Both the position numbers and the translations under genes were made by a program. Shown in pieces: positions 36,848-44,448 of a stretch of DNA of 64,000 nucleotides. The DNA comes from Myxococcales bacterium. GTDB lineage: Bacteria > Myxococcota_A > Polyangia > Nannocystales > Nannocystaceae. The stretch spans positions 15,456 through 79,455 of the forward strand of contig JACKDV010000025.1 of NCBI GenBank assembly GCA_020633315.1, given 5' to 3'. The first letter of the stretch is position 1, and every line of letters starts with the position of its first letter. The notes under the pieces are model-generated. The model had not been told where the DNA came from. It ran no database searches and saw only the letters and a program-made list of their open reading frames with translations.

Positions 36848-37147
36848 TCAGCCGCCCGTGCTGCTGCCGCCCGTGTCCCCGCCATCGCTGCTCGCGGCGC
36901 CGCTGCTGCCCGCCGACGTGGTCGAGCCCGCCGTCGTGCCGCTGCCCTCGCTCTCGCTCGCCGTTCCCTCGCCGCTGCCGTCGGTGCCGGTGTCGGTGTC
37001 GGGCGGCAGCGCCACGTCGAGACAGGGGCACGCCGTCGCCAGCGTGCTCGTCGTCAGTCCCGTCAGCGCCGCCGCCACGAAGCGTCGCCGCCGGGCCAGG
37101 ATCGCCTCGCGATCGATCGTGCCATCGTCCTCGTCGTCGGAAGCCAT
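36848..37147 (-). CDS. DREAIL-family small lipoprotein-like protein, copy 2
   Basis: A 99-residue paralogue of the genes at 36471-36815 and 37312-37602. After an acidic start (MASDDEDDGTI) comes DREAILARRRRF and LTGLTTSTLATACPCL, then DVALPPDTDTGTDGSG and a Ser/Thr/Gly-rich end. Lipobox LATAC is intact. A TATGCT box lies 8 nt before ATG 37147 and 5 nt before the in-frame GTG 37150, so either may be the first codon. Function unknown. Confidence 0.72.
   Translation of the reverse strand: MASDDEDDGTIDREAILARRRRFVAAALTGLTTSTLATACPCLDVALPPDTDTGTDGSGEGTASESEGSGTTAGSTTSAGSSGAASSDGGDTGGSSTGG
37023..37116 (-). repeat. 94-bp block, copy 2, encoding the DREAIL core
   Basis: Virtually identical to copy 1 over its whole length; the flanking coding sequences on both sides are unrelated. 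Confidence 0.85.
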
Positions 37148-37155
37148 CACCGGCG

Positions 37156-37161
37156 AGCATA
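37156..37161 (-). promoter_or_regulatory. TAnnnT -10 box of DREAIL copy 2
   Basis: TATGCT, identical to the box of copy 1 with the same GAGCATAGCG surround on the plus strand. Confidence 0.5.
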
Positions 37162-37311
37162 GCGTGGCCGTCCCGCTCGCGGCCCTCGGGGCGTCGGCCC
37201 GGGCCCTGCCGCATCCACGCGCACGCGACGAGGCCCTTCCACGAGGGGGCGACGGAGCCTACGGGTGATGACCGCGATGCTGCGGAAGCCACCCTGACCG
37301 GATCCGAGCTC

Positions 37312-37602
37312 TCAGCCTCCTTCGTCCTCGGGCGCGACCTCGTCCGCCTCGGGGATCTCGCCGTCGGCCGGGCTCGCCTCCTCCACGGAATCGCCGTCGT
37401 CCTGGTGCTCCTCCGCCGCCTCGGCGTCGGCCGGCCCCGCCGCGTCGGGCTCCGCGGGCGCCGCCATCTTCAGGCACGGGCACGCCGTCGCCAGCGTGCT
37501 CGTGGTCAGCCCCGTCAGCGTCGCCACCACGAAGCGCCGCCGCCGGGCCAGGATCGCCTCGCGATCGATCCGTGCGTCCTCTTCCTCGTCCCGCTCGCCC
37601 AT
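37312..37602 (-). CDS. DREAIL-family small lipoprotein-like protein, copy 3
   Basis: A 96-residue paralogue, most diverged of the three: after MGERDEEEDARI it has DREAILARRRRF and LTGLTTSTLATACPCL, then KMAAPAEPDAAGPADAEA and an acidic Glu/Asp/Ala tail instead of the Ser/Thr/Gly tails of copies 1 and 2. ATG 37602 lies 7 nt after TACCAT. It is divergent from the gene at 37650 across only 47 bp. No cysteine follows the CPC pair. Function unknown. Confidence 0.72.
   Translation of the reverse strand: MGERDEEEDARIDREAILARRRRFVVATLTGLTTSTLATACPCLKMAAPAEPDAAGPADAEAAEEHQDDGDSVEEASPADGEIPEADEVAPEDEGG
37475..37568 (-). repeat. 94-bp block, copy 3, encoding the DREAIL core
   Basis: Aligned without gaps to copies 1 and 2; it has several substitutions, some of which change residues (VVAT for VAAA in the hydrophobic core). 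Confidence 0.85.
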
Positions 37603-37609
37603 GGTCTCG

Positions 37610-37615
37610 ATGGTA
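37610..37615 (-). promoter_or_regulatory. TAnnnT -10 box of DREAIL copy 3
   Basis: TACCAT on the minus strand ends 7 nt before ATG 37602. Confidence 0.5.
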
Positions 37616-37636
37616 GCGCGTCGCTGCCCGGGCCCC

Positions 37637-37642
37637 TACTCT
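37637..37642 (+). promoter_or_regulatory. TAnnnT -10 box of the gene at 37650
   Basis: TACTCT ends 7 nt before GTG 37650; the divergent box for DREAIL copy 3 is only 21 bp away. Confidence 0.5.
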
Positions 37643-37649
37643 GCCCCCC

Positions 37650-38165
37650 GTGCTGGGCTGGATCATCGGCTTGGGCGGAATGATGGCGGCCTTCGTGATC
37701 TGGCTGCGCGCCCGCGACGAGGCCCCGGCCGCACCGCTGGCCCTGCCCCCCTCGCCCCTGGTCGATCGCCTCTGGCCGCTGCTGCGGGCCGCCGCCGACG
37801 TTCGCAGCGCCGCGGCCACGCTGACCGCCGAGGACCTGCTGCTGTGCGCCCCGCCCGGGTCGCAGCTGCGCCACGACGGCGGAGATCTGGGCGCTCACAT
37901 GGTGGGCGTGCGCTGGTACCGACGCCCCCGTGGAGGCGACGGGGTGGGCCCGGGGCGACGCCTCTTCCTCGAGCTGCACGAGGCCCTCGCTGCCGTGGAG
38001 CCCGACGACCGTCGCGAGCTGGCCGAGACCGGCTTCGACCTGGCGCGGCTGGTCGCGGCGCTCGAGCCCGTGGGCGAGGCCGAGGCCTGGCGCGCGCGGC
38101 TGCTGCTGGAGCTCGAGGCGATGGAGAAGGCGCTGGCCCAGGTACGCCACCAGCCCTACCGCTGA
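37650..38165 (+). CDS. Membrane-anchored hypothetical protein
   Basis: A 171-residue protein with one N-terminal hydrophobic segment (LGWIIGLGGMMAAFVIWL) followed by a short Arg/Asp patch and a Pro/Ala linker, giving a cytoplasmic soluble domain of about 140 residues. That domain is rich in Arg/Glu/Ala/Leu helices (ELAETGFDLARLVAALEPVGEAEAW...) and is not recognised. GTG 37650 is supported by the TACTCT box 7 nt upstream and codon bias. It converges on glgC with 10 nt between the stops. No function can be assigned. Confidence 0.65.
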   Translation: MLGWIIGLGGMMAAFVIWLRARDEAPAAPLALPPSPLVDRLWPLLRAAADVRSAAATLTAEDLLLCAPPGSQLRHDGGDLGAHMVGVRWYRRPRGGDGVGPGRRLFLELHEALAAVEPDDRRELAETGFDLARLVAALEPVGEAEAWRARLLLELEAMEKALAQVRHQPYR

Positions 38166-38175
38166 AGGGCCCCGC

Positions 38176-39438
38176 TCACGCCAGCTCGCGCCAGGGCTGC
38201 TTCTTGCCCATGGCCACGATCCCGCCCTCGGTCACCTTCAGCCCGTGCGCGCGGTCGGCCTCGTGGTCGACCCCCACCGTCGCCCACGCGGGGATCACCA
38301 CCCCCTTGTCGAGCACGGCGCGGCGGATGATCGCGCCCTCGCCCACGACCACGTCGTCGAGCAGGATCGAGTCCTCCACCGTCGCCCCGCCGCCCACGCG
38401 CACGCCGGGCGAGAGCACCGAGCGGTGCACGGTGGCCCCGCTGAGCACGGCGCCGTTGCAGAGCATGGTGTCGGCCACGTGCCCCGCCCCGTACTTGCCG
38501 ATGGCCACGATCTTGGGCGGCGGCATCGTGCGCACCATGGTGTGGATCGGCCACTTGTCGTTGTAGAGGTCGAACTCGGGCAGCGGCTTGACCAGATCCA
38601 TGTGCGCCTCGTGGTAGGCGTCCAGCGTCCCCACGTCGCGCCAGTAGTGGGTCTGCGGCTCCTCGCCCGGCACGCGGTTGGTGGTGAAGTCGTACACGTG
38701 GGCCTGCCCGGCCGCGACCAGGGCGGGGATGATGTTGCCGCCGATGTCCCGCCGGCTGCTCTGGTCGGCCGCGTCCTCGTTGAGCGCCTGCAGCAGCACC
38801 TCGGTGGTGAACACGTAGTTGCCCATCGAGGCGAGGATCTGATCGGGAGCGTCGGGCAGCCCCTCGGCCTGGGCCGGCTTCTCGCGGAAGGCGGAGATCT
38901 TGGTGCCCGCGCCCCGCTCGATCACCCCGAACTGGTTGGCCTGCTCCCGTGGCACCCGCAGCGCGGCCACGGTGACCCCGGCCCCCGACTCGATGTGGTG
39001 ATCGAGCAGCTGCCGCGGGTCGAGGCGGTAGACGTGGTCGGCCCCGAACACGAACACGTACTGCGGGCGCTCGTCGTCCACGATGTTGAGGTTCTGGTAC
39101 AGGGCGTCGGCCGAGCCGCGGAACCACTCCCGTCCCTTGCGCATCTGGGCGGGCACCGAGGTGACGTAGTTGCCCAGGAAGCTGGCCAGGCGCCAGGTAC
39201 GGGCCAGGTGCACGTCGAGCGAGTGGCTCTTGTACTGGGTGAGCACCACGATGCGGCGGTAGCCGCCGTTGGCGAGGTTGGAGAGCACGAAGTCGATCAG
39301 GCGGTACTGCCCGCCGAAGGGCACCGCCGGCTTGGCCCGGTCCATGGTCAGGGGCATCAGTCGCTTGCCCTCACCTCCCGCGAGCACCACGCTGAGGATC
39401 CGAGGGCGGGTCGCCGCTTCGCGCATCATCGGCTCCAT
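38176..39438 (-). CDS. glgC: Glucose-1-phosphate adenylyltransferase
   Basis: A 420-residue ADP-glucose pyrophosphorylase, the committed enzyme of bacterial glycogen synthesis (glucose-1-phosphate plus ATP to ADP-glucose). Seen: VVLAGGEGKRLMPLT nucleotide loop with the regulatory/catalytic Arg, AKPAVPFGGQYRLIDF, WFRGSADALYQN, FGADHVYRLD, FREKP and a C-terminal left-handed beta-helix of hexapeptide repeats (SGATVHRSVLSPGVRVGG, EDSILLDDVVVGEGA). All catalytic motifs are intact and the length is normal. ATG 39438; ATG 39429 is a minor alternative. No other glg gene lies in the window. Confidence 0.96.
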   Translation of the reverse strand: MEPMMREAATRPRILSVVLAGGEGKRLMPLTMDRAKPAVPFGGQYRLIDFVLSNLANGGYRRIVVLTQYKSHSLDVHLARTWRLASFLGNYVTSVPAQMRKGREWFRGSADALYQNLNIVDDERPQYVFVFGADHVYRLDPRQLLDHHIESGAGVTVAALRVPREQANQFGVIERGAGTKISAFREKPAQAEGLPDAPDQILASMGNYVFTTEVLLQALNEDAADQSSRRDIGGNIIPALVAAGQAHVYDFTTNRVPGEEPQTHYWRDVGTLDAYHEAHMDLVKPLPEFDLYNDKWPIHTMVRTMPPPKIVAIGKYGAGHVADTMLCNGAVLSGATVHRSVLSPGVRVGGGATVEDSILLDDVVVGEGAIIRRAVLDKGVVIPAWATVGVDHEADRAHGLKVTEGGIVAMGKKQPWRELA

Positions 39439-39477
39439 GGTGCCGCAAACCGGGGGCGCGAGCGAAGATCCGGCCGG

Positions 39478-41283
39478 TCACGGCATGGTGTCGTAGCGCT
39501 GACGAACCAACAGCGGCCCCGGCCAGCCCAGGCCGCCGCCCTCGAAGTACTCGGCGATGGGCAGCGGCTGGTCGCCCAGGGGGCTCCCGTCGCAGGCACG
39601 GGCCCCCGCCGGGGCGCCGCAGCGCTCCCAGCCCGCGTCGGGCACCAGGCTCGCCCAGAACGCGTCGTCCCAGTCCTGCGGCGGCAGGCCCGAGGGCACC
39701 GCGCCGAAGCCCGGCACCGCGCCGCAGCTCGAGGCCGCGTCGAAGCCGGTCAGCATGGTGAAGCCGAGCAGGTCCAGGTCCATCCCCAGCGCCTGGAGCA
39801 GGCAGCTCCCGTCGTCGCTGGCGTACCAGTCGAGGTCCATGGTGGCCACGTCGTCGGCGGGGTCGCTGCCCTCGAGCCGCACCCAGGGCGCGCCGCCCCG
39901 CGCGAGCAGCAGGTCGTCGGTGATGGTCAGGCCCTCGGCGCTGGCGGCCACGGCCAGCGCGGCGCCGCTGCCCTCGTGGACCACGGTGTTCGAGACCACG
40001 GGGCCCGTGCCCTGCACCGAGATCCCGTAGCGGCTGTGCATCACCACGTTGCCGGTCACCGGTCCATCGGCCTGGAACAGCAGCCCGCCGCCCGCCGCCG
40101 CTGCCTCGTCGCCGGCGCGGGCCACCACGTTGCCGAGCGCCCACGCGTAGCCAGCCGCCGAGATCGAGATCCCCGTGCGCGTCACGTCGGCCACCACGTT
40201 GCCCGCCACCTTCAGGTCACCGGTCACGTCGGAGGCATCCACCCGGATCCCGTCCTCGGGGATCCCGGTGATCAGGTTGTCGATGATCCAGTGGTGCGGC
40301 CCGATGGTCTTCATGTCCCAGTCGGCGTCGGCCACGAAGATCGCCGCGCGCTGGCCCACGTCGCGCACCGTGTTGTCCACGATCACCACGTACGCCGCGT
40401 GGTCGTGGGCGCGGATGCCCCGGTTGACGCAGCGGGTGACGGTGTTGCCCTGGATCACCACCTGCTCGCTGTCCTGGATCATCACGCAGGGGCGGTTGGG
40501 CGGCGTCTCGGCGTCGGGGTCGTCCTCGATCCACAGGTCCCGCACCGTGACGAACTCGGCCCCGCTGATCCGCACCGCGCCGGGGAGCAGGCGCGGCGCC
40601 GGCTCGTCCCGCGGGCCGTAGGCGCCGACCACCAGCGGCCGGTCGAGGGCCCCGCCCACGCCCACCAGGTCGAGCTGCTCGCCCCACTGCCGCCCGCGTC
40701 GCAGCAGGAAGTGCTCGCCGGGCGCGGCCTCGGCCGCGGCCTGCTCGAGCCGGGCGATCGTGCGCCACGGCAGCTCGCGGCTGCCGTCGTTGGCGTCGTC
40801 GCCCAGCTCGGCGTCGACGAAGTGGCAGGCGAGCAGGTCGCAGGGATCCTCGCGGCACGACAGCCCCACCGGGTACAGGCCCGGCCCGCAGGCGCAGGTG
40901 GCCACGTCGTCGACCAGCACGCAGCTCCCCTCGCCCGAGCAGTCGATGCCCTCGCAGGAATCGGGCAGGGGCCCCGTGGTGGGATCGCCGGACTCGCTGC
41001 CCTCGGTGCCGTCGTCGGTGCCCGTGGTGCCGCCGCTGCCCGTGCTGGTGCCGGTCGCCGTGCCGCCCCCCACCGGCACGCAGCCGCCTGCCGTGGTGCC
41101 GGCATAGTCGCTGTAGCGCTGCCCCGACTCGCAGCTCGGGTCGGGATAGCTGCAGCGCCCCCCCGCCTGGCACACGCCGCCGGCCGAGCGCGAGCACTGG
41201 CCGTCCTGCTCGCACACGAACGCCCCGTCGGGCACGCAGGCCGACAGCATCAGCGCCGTGGCGAAGGTCCCGTGCACGCGCAT
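39478..41283 (-). CDS. Lipoprotein with right-handed parallel beta-helix domain
   Basis: A 601-residue exported protein. Signal MRVHGTFATALMLSAC has a lipobox; the next 60 residues are Cys-rich (CEQDGQCSRSAGGVCQAGGRCSY), then a Thr/Ser/Gly linker, and an EGF-like CEGIDCSGEGSCVLVDDVATC. From about residue 170 the sequence is a pectate-lyase-like beta-helix with DANDGSRELPWRTIARLEQA (the usual family entry) and repeated IxxNxVxxxxxxGIxxxx turns (VVIQGNTVTRCVNRGIRA, HWIIDNLITGIPEDGIRV). Such proteins bind or cleave surface polysaccharide; no catalytic set is obvious. ATG 41283 gives a clean signal; TACCGT lies 10 nt upstream. Confidence 0.87.
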   Translation of the reverse strand: MRVHGTFATALMLSACVPDGAFVCEQDGQCSRSAGGVCQAGGRCSYPDPSCESGQRYSDYAGTTAGGCVPVGGGTATGTSTGSGGTTGTDDGTEGSESGDPTTGPLPDSCEGIDCSGEGSCVLVDDVATCACGPGLYPVGLSCREDPCDLLACHFVDAELGDDANDGSRELPWRTIARLEQAAAEAAPGEHFLLRRGRQWGEQLDLVGVGGALDRPLVVGAYGPRDEPAPRLLPGAVRISGAEFVTVRDLWIEDDPDAETPPNRPCVMIQDSEQVVIQGNTVTRCVNRGIRAHDHAAYVVIVDNTVRDVGQRAAIFVADADWDMKTIGPHHWIIDNLITGIPEDGIRVDASDVTGDLKVAGNVVADVTRTGISISAAGYAWALGNVVARAGDEAAAAGGGLLFQADGPVTGNVVMHSRYGISVQGTGPVVSNTVVHEGSGAALAVAASAEGLTITDDLLLARGGAPWVRLEGSDPADDVATMDLDWYASDDGSCLLQALGMDLDLLGFTMLTGFDAASSCGAVPGFGAVPSGLPPQDWDDAFWASLVPDAGWERCGAPAGARACDGSPLGDQPLPIAEYFEGGGLGWPGPLLVRQRYDTMP

Positions 41284-41418
41284 GCGAGCACCCACGGTAG
41301 CAGAAACGACCGGATCCGGGCTGGCGTCCACCGCTCCTCTCGGTGGTCGACGCACGCTGGTCGTGGTCCCCGGCTCGGCGGGGGAGCGAATTGGCCGGCG
41401 CCCGGCCGAGCGGTGGGA

Positions 41419-41424
41419 TACCCT
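41419..41424 (+). promoter_or_regulatory. TAnnnT -10 box of the lipoprotein gene at 41431
   Basis: TACCCT ends 6 nt before ATG 41431. Confidence 0.5.
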
Positions 41425-41430
41425 GCCCGC

Positions 41431-41958
41431 ATGATCGAACGAGCCCTCGGTGCCCTCTCCATCGTGCTGCTCGCCGGGGCCTGCGGACCCTCCGACATGA
41501 GCCGCGACGAGGTCGACAAGAACCTCTTCGGGCGCGGGGGAGTGCTGGGCGGCTACGAGTTCGGTGACTCGTGGGACGAGATCAAGAAGAGCCCCGACGA
41601 GGTCTACGAGGTCCGGGACGAGGCGGGGTTCGAGCAGCTGCGACGCAAGGTCTCCGACAACGCGGGGCAGGACGGCTACTTCCTCGGCTTCGGCCTCGAG
41701 GGGGGCAAGGTCACCTCGCTCCACGCCAGCGTCAACGGCACCCAGCAGAACGCGGTGACCGTCCGCATGCTCGTCGACGACGCGATCGCCTACTTCGACG
41801 CCATGATCGGCAACGGTCACTGCTCCTCGAGCCCGGACGGCAACACCCACTGCGACTGGCGGGAGCAGCCCGGCAAGCCCCGCGCGACGCTCCGGTACAT
41901 GACGTTCGACGAGCCCATCAAGGGCTCGATCGACATCGACGTGGAGCCGCCGGAGTAG
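41431..41958 (+). CDS. Small lipoprotein of unknown function
   Basis: A 175-residue predicted lipoprotein (MIERALGALSIVLLAGAC). The mature part has no linker and looks like a single folded domain: KNLFGRGGVLGGYEFGDSWDEIKKSPDEVYEVRDEAGFEQLRRKV, then mixed beta strands and a pair of Cys (HCSSSPDGNTHCDW). It reminds of periplasmic domains of unknown function in other myxobacteria; no family is assigned. ATG 41431 is supported by the TACCCT box 6 nt upstream. It converges on the gene ending at 41976. Confidence 0.75.
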   Translation: MIERALGALSIVLLAGACGPSDMSRDEVDKNLFGRGGVLGGYEFGDSWDEIKKSPDEVYEVRDEAGFEQLRRKVSDNAGQDGYFLGFGLEGGKVTSLHASVNGTQQNAVTVRMLVDDAIAYFDAMIGNGHCSSSPDGNTHCDWREQPGKPRATLRYMTFDEPIKGSIDIDVEPPE

Positions 41959-41975
41959 CCGGCGAGCCCGGGGCC

Positions 41976-42695
41976 TCACTCGGGCGAGGGCGAGCCCGAG
42001 GGCGGCCCGCTCCGCACCAGCTCCTGCCGATCGATGCCCATGGTGGCCCGCTGCAGCGTGGAGTGCAGCGGGCCCTCGGCCAGCATCAGCTCGTCGCCCG
42101 GGCCGAGCACCCACAGCACGGCCGGCCTCGGCTCGCTCAGCGTGCAGCGCAGCAGCTCGGTGGGCTCCACCCCTCCCTGTGCATCGGGGAGCTCGAGGCG
42201 CTGTGGTCGGCAGCGCAGCTCGAACGACGAGGGCTCGCCGCAGCGCGGGCCTTCCTCCGTGTGGCGCGCGTCTAGGGTCACCACGTACTGCCCCTGGGCC
42301 ACCGAGCCCTTGCCCTCGAAGCGGCACTCGATCGGACCCGCGGGCGGCAGGGGCTGGCCGTCGGGTCCCTCGATCTCCACGTCGAGCTCGCGCGGGTGGA
42401 TCGTCAGCTCCAGCGCGGCCTCCCGAGCCGCGTCGATCGTGAGCACCACCGAGCCCCTGGCCTCCTCGAACGGACCGCGGCAGCCCTCGTAGTGGGCCTC
42501 GAAGGTCGACGCGTAGCGCGGGGCGGGGCGAAACGGCGGGGCGGGGGGCGACGATGCGACGGCCGACGGCGGCTCGGTCACGCCCGTGGGGCCCCTTGGG
42601 GTGCAGCCGGCCAGCAGCAGGATCGACGCGACGGATCCGGGGCGGAGCACGGCCTTGGCGTAGCACGAAGCCGGCGAGGGCGAGGGCCGAGCCAT
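41976..42695 (-). CDS. Lipoprotein of unknown function
   Basis: A 239-residue predicted lipoprotein: PGSVASILLLAGC is the signal core and lipobox at about residue 31. After a Pro/Ser linker comes a beta-rich domain (FEAHYEGCRGPFEEARGSVVLTIDAA, LELTIHPRELDVEIEGPDGQPL, QYVVTLDARH) with two to four further Cys. Not recognised. ATG 42695 follows AGGAGG closely. It is divergent from the second DUF1592 operon with 96 nt between starts, within which the shared 48-nt motif lies. Confidence 0.68.
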   Translation of the reverse strand: MARPSPSPASCYAKAVLRPGSVASILLLAGCTPRGPTGVTEPPSAVASSPPAPPFRPAPRYASTFEAHYEGCRGPFEEARGSVVLTIDAAREAALELTIHPRELDVEIEGPDGQPLPPAGPIECRFEGKGSVAQGQYVVTLDARHTEEGPRCGEPSSFELRCRPQRLELPDAQGGVEPTELLRCTLSEPRPAVLWVLGPGDELMLAEGPLHSTLQRATMGIDRQELVRSGPPSGSPSPE

Positions 42696-42736
42696 CACCT
42701 CCTCGGCCCTCGCGCGCTCGACGCAGGGCGGTCGAT

Positions 42737-42784
42737 CTTTTTTCTGCTCCACCGCAGACGAGCCGCCGGCTCGCGCAACTACGG
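42737..42784 (+). promoter_or_regulatory. 48-nt shared promoter-like motif, copy 1
   Basis: CTTTTTTC (42737-42744), 9 nt, GCAGACGAGCCGCCGGCT (42754-42771), 3 nt, GCAACTACGG (42775-42784), ending 7 nt before the DUF1592 start. The three blocks recur with identical order and spacing at 50929-50976. Interpreted as a promoter or operator read by a common factor. Confidence 0.65.
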
Positions 42785-42791
42785 GCGCACG

Positions 42792-44438
42792 ATGACGATG
42801 ACGCGGCAGAGCCCCTTGCTCGCGCTGTGCGCCTCGCTGGCGCTCGGTGGCTGTTACTCGGGCGTGCATGGCTTCGACGGCGACGATCCGGGCACGGATC
42901 CGGGCGACGAGGGCGAGGCCGACGAGGCGGGCGACGACCCCGAGCCGGACGAGCCGGTCCCGGCCGCCTGCGCCGAGGGACCCAGCGCCGCGGCCTCGCC
43001 CATGCGCCGGCTGACCGGGCTCGAGTACGACAACACGGTCCGCGACCTGCTGGGCGACGACTCGCAGCCGGCCCGGCGCTTCTCCCCCGACGAGGAGGTC
43101 GGCGGCTACGCGGCCAACTCGATCGCCAAGCTCAGCAAGTCGCAGCTCGACGAGTACGTGGATGCGGCCGAGACCCTGGCCGCCACCGCGGTGAGCGAGC
43201 GCTGGGACCAGGTGGTCGGCTGCGACGCGGCGGAGGCGGGCTGCGTGGAGGGCTTCGTGCGCAGCTTCGGTCGCCGGGCGTTCCGGCGCCCGCTCGACGA
43301 GCCGGAGCAGGCCGACTACCTGGCGCTCTACACCGACGCCGAGGCCGAGTGGGGCGCCAGCGAGGCGATGTCGATGGTGATCCAGGCGATGCTGCTGTCG
43401 CCCGGCTTCCTCTACCACGTGGAGCCCAGCGGCGAGCCGGGGGTGGCCCTGCGCGACGACTTCACCCTGGCCTCGCGGCTCTCGTACTTCCTGTGGGCCT
43501 CGATGCCCGACGACGCGCTGCTCGACGCGGCGCAGGCGGGGGAGCTGCACGACCCCGAGGCGCTCGAGCAGCAGGCCCGCCGCCTGCTCGAGGACGAGCG
43601 CGCCGCGGCCACGGTGGCCAGCTTCCACCGCCAGTGGCTGCACCTGCAGGGCCTGCCCGACCGGGTCAAGGACAGCTCGCTGTTCCCCGAGTGGAGCCCC
43701 CAGCTCGGCAGCAGCATGGAGGAGGAGACCCTGCGCTTCGCCGACGAGGTGGTGCGCCACGGCGACGGCAGCCTGCAGACCCTGCTCACCGCCTCGTGGA
43801 CGGTGCTCGATGCTCCCCTGGCCGAGCTGTACGGCGTGCCCGCGCCGGCCGAGGGCTTCGCGGTCACCGAGCTGCCGCCCGAGGAGCGCGCCGGCCTGCT
43901 CACCCACGCCAGCTTCCTCACCAGCACCGCCCACGCGGCCGAGAGCTCGTGGGTGCTGCGCGGCAAGTTCGTGCGCGAGCGCCTGCTGTGCACCGAGATC
44001 CTGCCGCCGCCGCCCGGGGTGGAGATCAACGAGGTCAACGACCCCGACCGCCTCGGCAACCCCGACTGCGCCTACTGCCACGTGCTGATGGATCCCATCG
44101 GGACCGGCTTCGACGCCTACTCGCCCATCGGGGCGTTCGGCGACGAGACCCCCGACGGCCAGCCGGTGAGCACCGAGGGCGAGGTGATCGGCGTGCCCGA
44201 GGTGGGCAGCTTCGAGGGCGCGGTGCAGCTCGCCCACGCCCTGGCCCAGACCCCGCAGGTGCACGAGTGCGTGGCCGAGCAGTGGTTCCAGTACGGCGCC
44301 CGCCGCCTGCCCACCGAGGCCGACGAGTGCACCCTCGAGCGCCTGCGCGCGGACTTCGAGGCCTCGGGCCAGGACATCCGCGAGCTGATGATCGCCATCG
44401 CCACCTCCGACGCCTTCCGCTACCAGCTCAACGAGTAG
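42792..44438 (+). CDS. DUF1592-family lipoprotein, second copy
   Basis: A 548-residue paralogue of the protein encoded at 2833-4548. Lipobox SLALGGC at about residue 21, then an acidic Asp/Glu/Pro linker, SPMRRLTGLEYDNTVRDLLGDD (DUF1587-like), RRAFRRPLDEPEQADYLALY, ASRLSYFLWASMPDDALLDAA (DUF1592), and a CAYCH at residues 426-430 before VLMDPIGTGFDAYSPIG (DUF1588), ending DIRELMIAIATSDAFRYQLNE (DUF1585). The CxxCH is again compatible with covalent heme. It is followed after 10 nt by a DUF1552 gene and then by an ECF sigma gene. The 48-nt motif lies directly upstream, so it is probably the regulated first gene of this operon. Confidence 0.9.
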   Translation: MTMTRQSPLLALCASLALGGCYSGVHGFDGDDPGTDPGDEGEADEAGDDPEPDEPVPAACAEGPSAAASPMRRLTGLEYDNTVRDLLGDDSQPARRFSPDEEVGGYAANSIAKLSKSQLDEYVDAAETLAATAVSERWDQVVGCDAAEAGCVEGFVRSFGRRAFRRPLDEPEQADYLALYTDAEAEWGASEAMSMVIQAMLLSPGFLYHVEPSGEPGVALRDDFTLASRLSYFLWASMPDDALLDAAQAGELHDPEALEQQARRLLEDERAAATVASFHRQWLHLQGLPDRVKDSSLFPEWSPQLGSSMEEETLRFADEVVRHGDGSLQTLLTASWTVLDAPLAELYGVPAPAEGFAVTELPPEERAGLLTHASFLTSTAHAAESSWVLRGKFVRERLLCTEILPPPPGVEINEVNDPDRLGNPDCAYCHVLMDPIGTGFDAYSPIGAFGDETPDGQPVSTEGEVIGVPEVGSFEGAVQLAHALAQTPQVHECVAEQWFQYGARRLPTEADECTLERLRADFEASGQDIRELMIAIATSDAFRYQLNE

Positions 44439-44448
44439 GAGACCCACG

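Noticed and set aside
36471..37602. DREAIL genes as RiPP precursor peptides
   Set aside because: A leader-like conserved block and CPC motif are suggestive, but no modification enzyme or transporter is adjacent, and the tails lack Cys or Ser/Cys core patterns. A lipobox explains the Cys more simply.
37930..41958. A 1342-codon open frame on the plus strand through glgC and the beta-helix gene
   Set aside because: It is the antisense shadow of two well-supported minus-strand genes; its translation is His/Gly/Arg-rich filler. Only its last 175 codons (from 41431) are a real gene.
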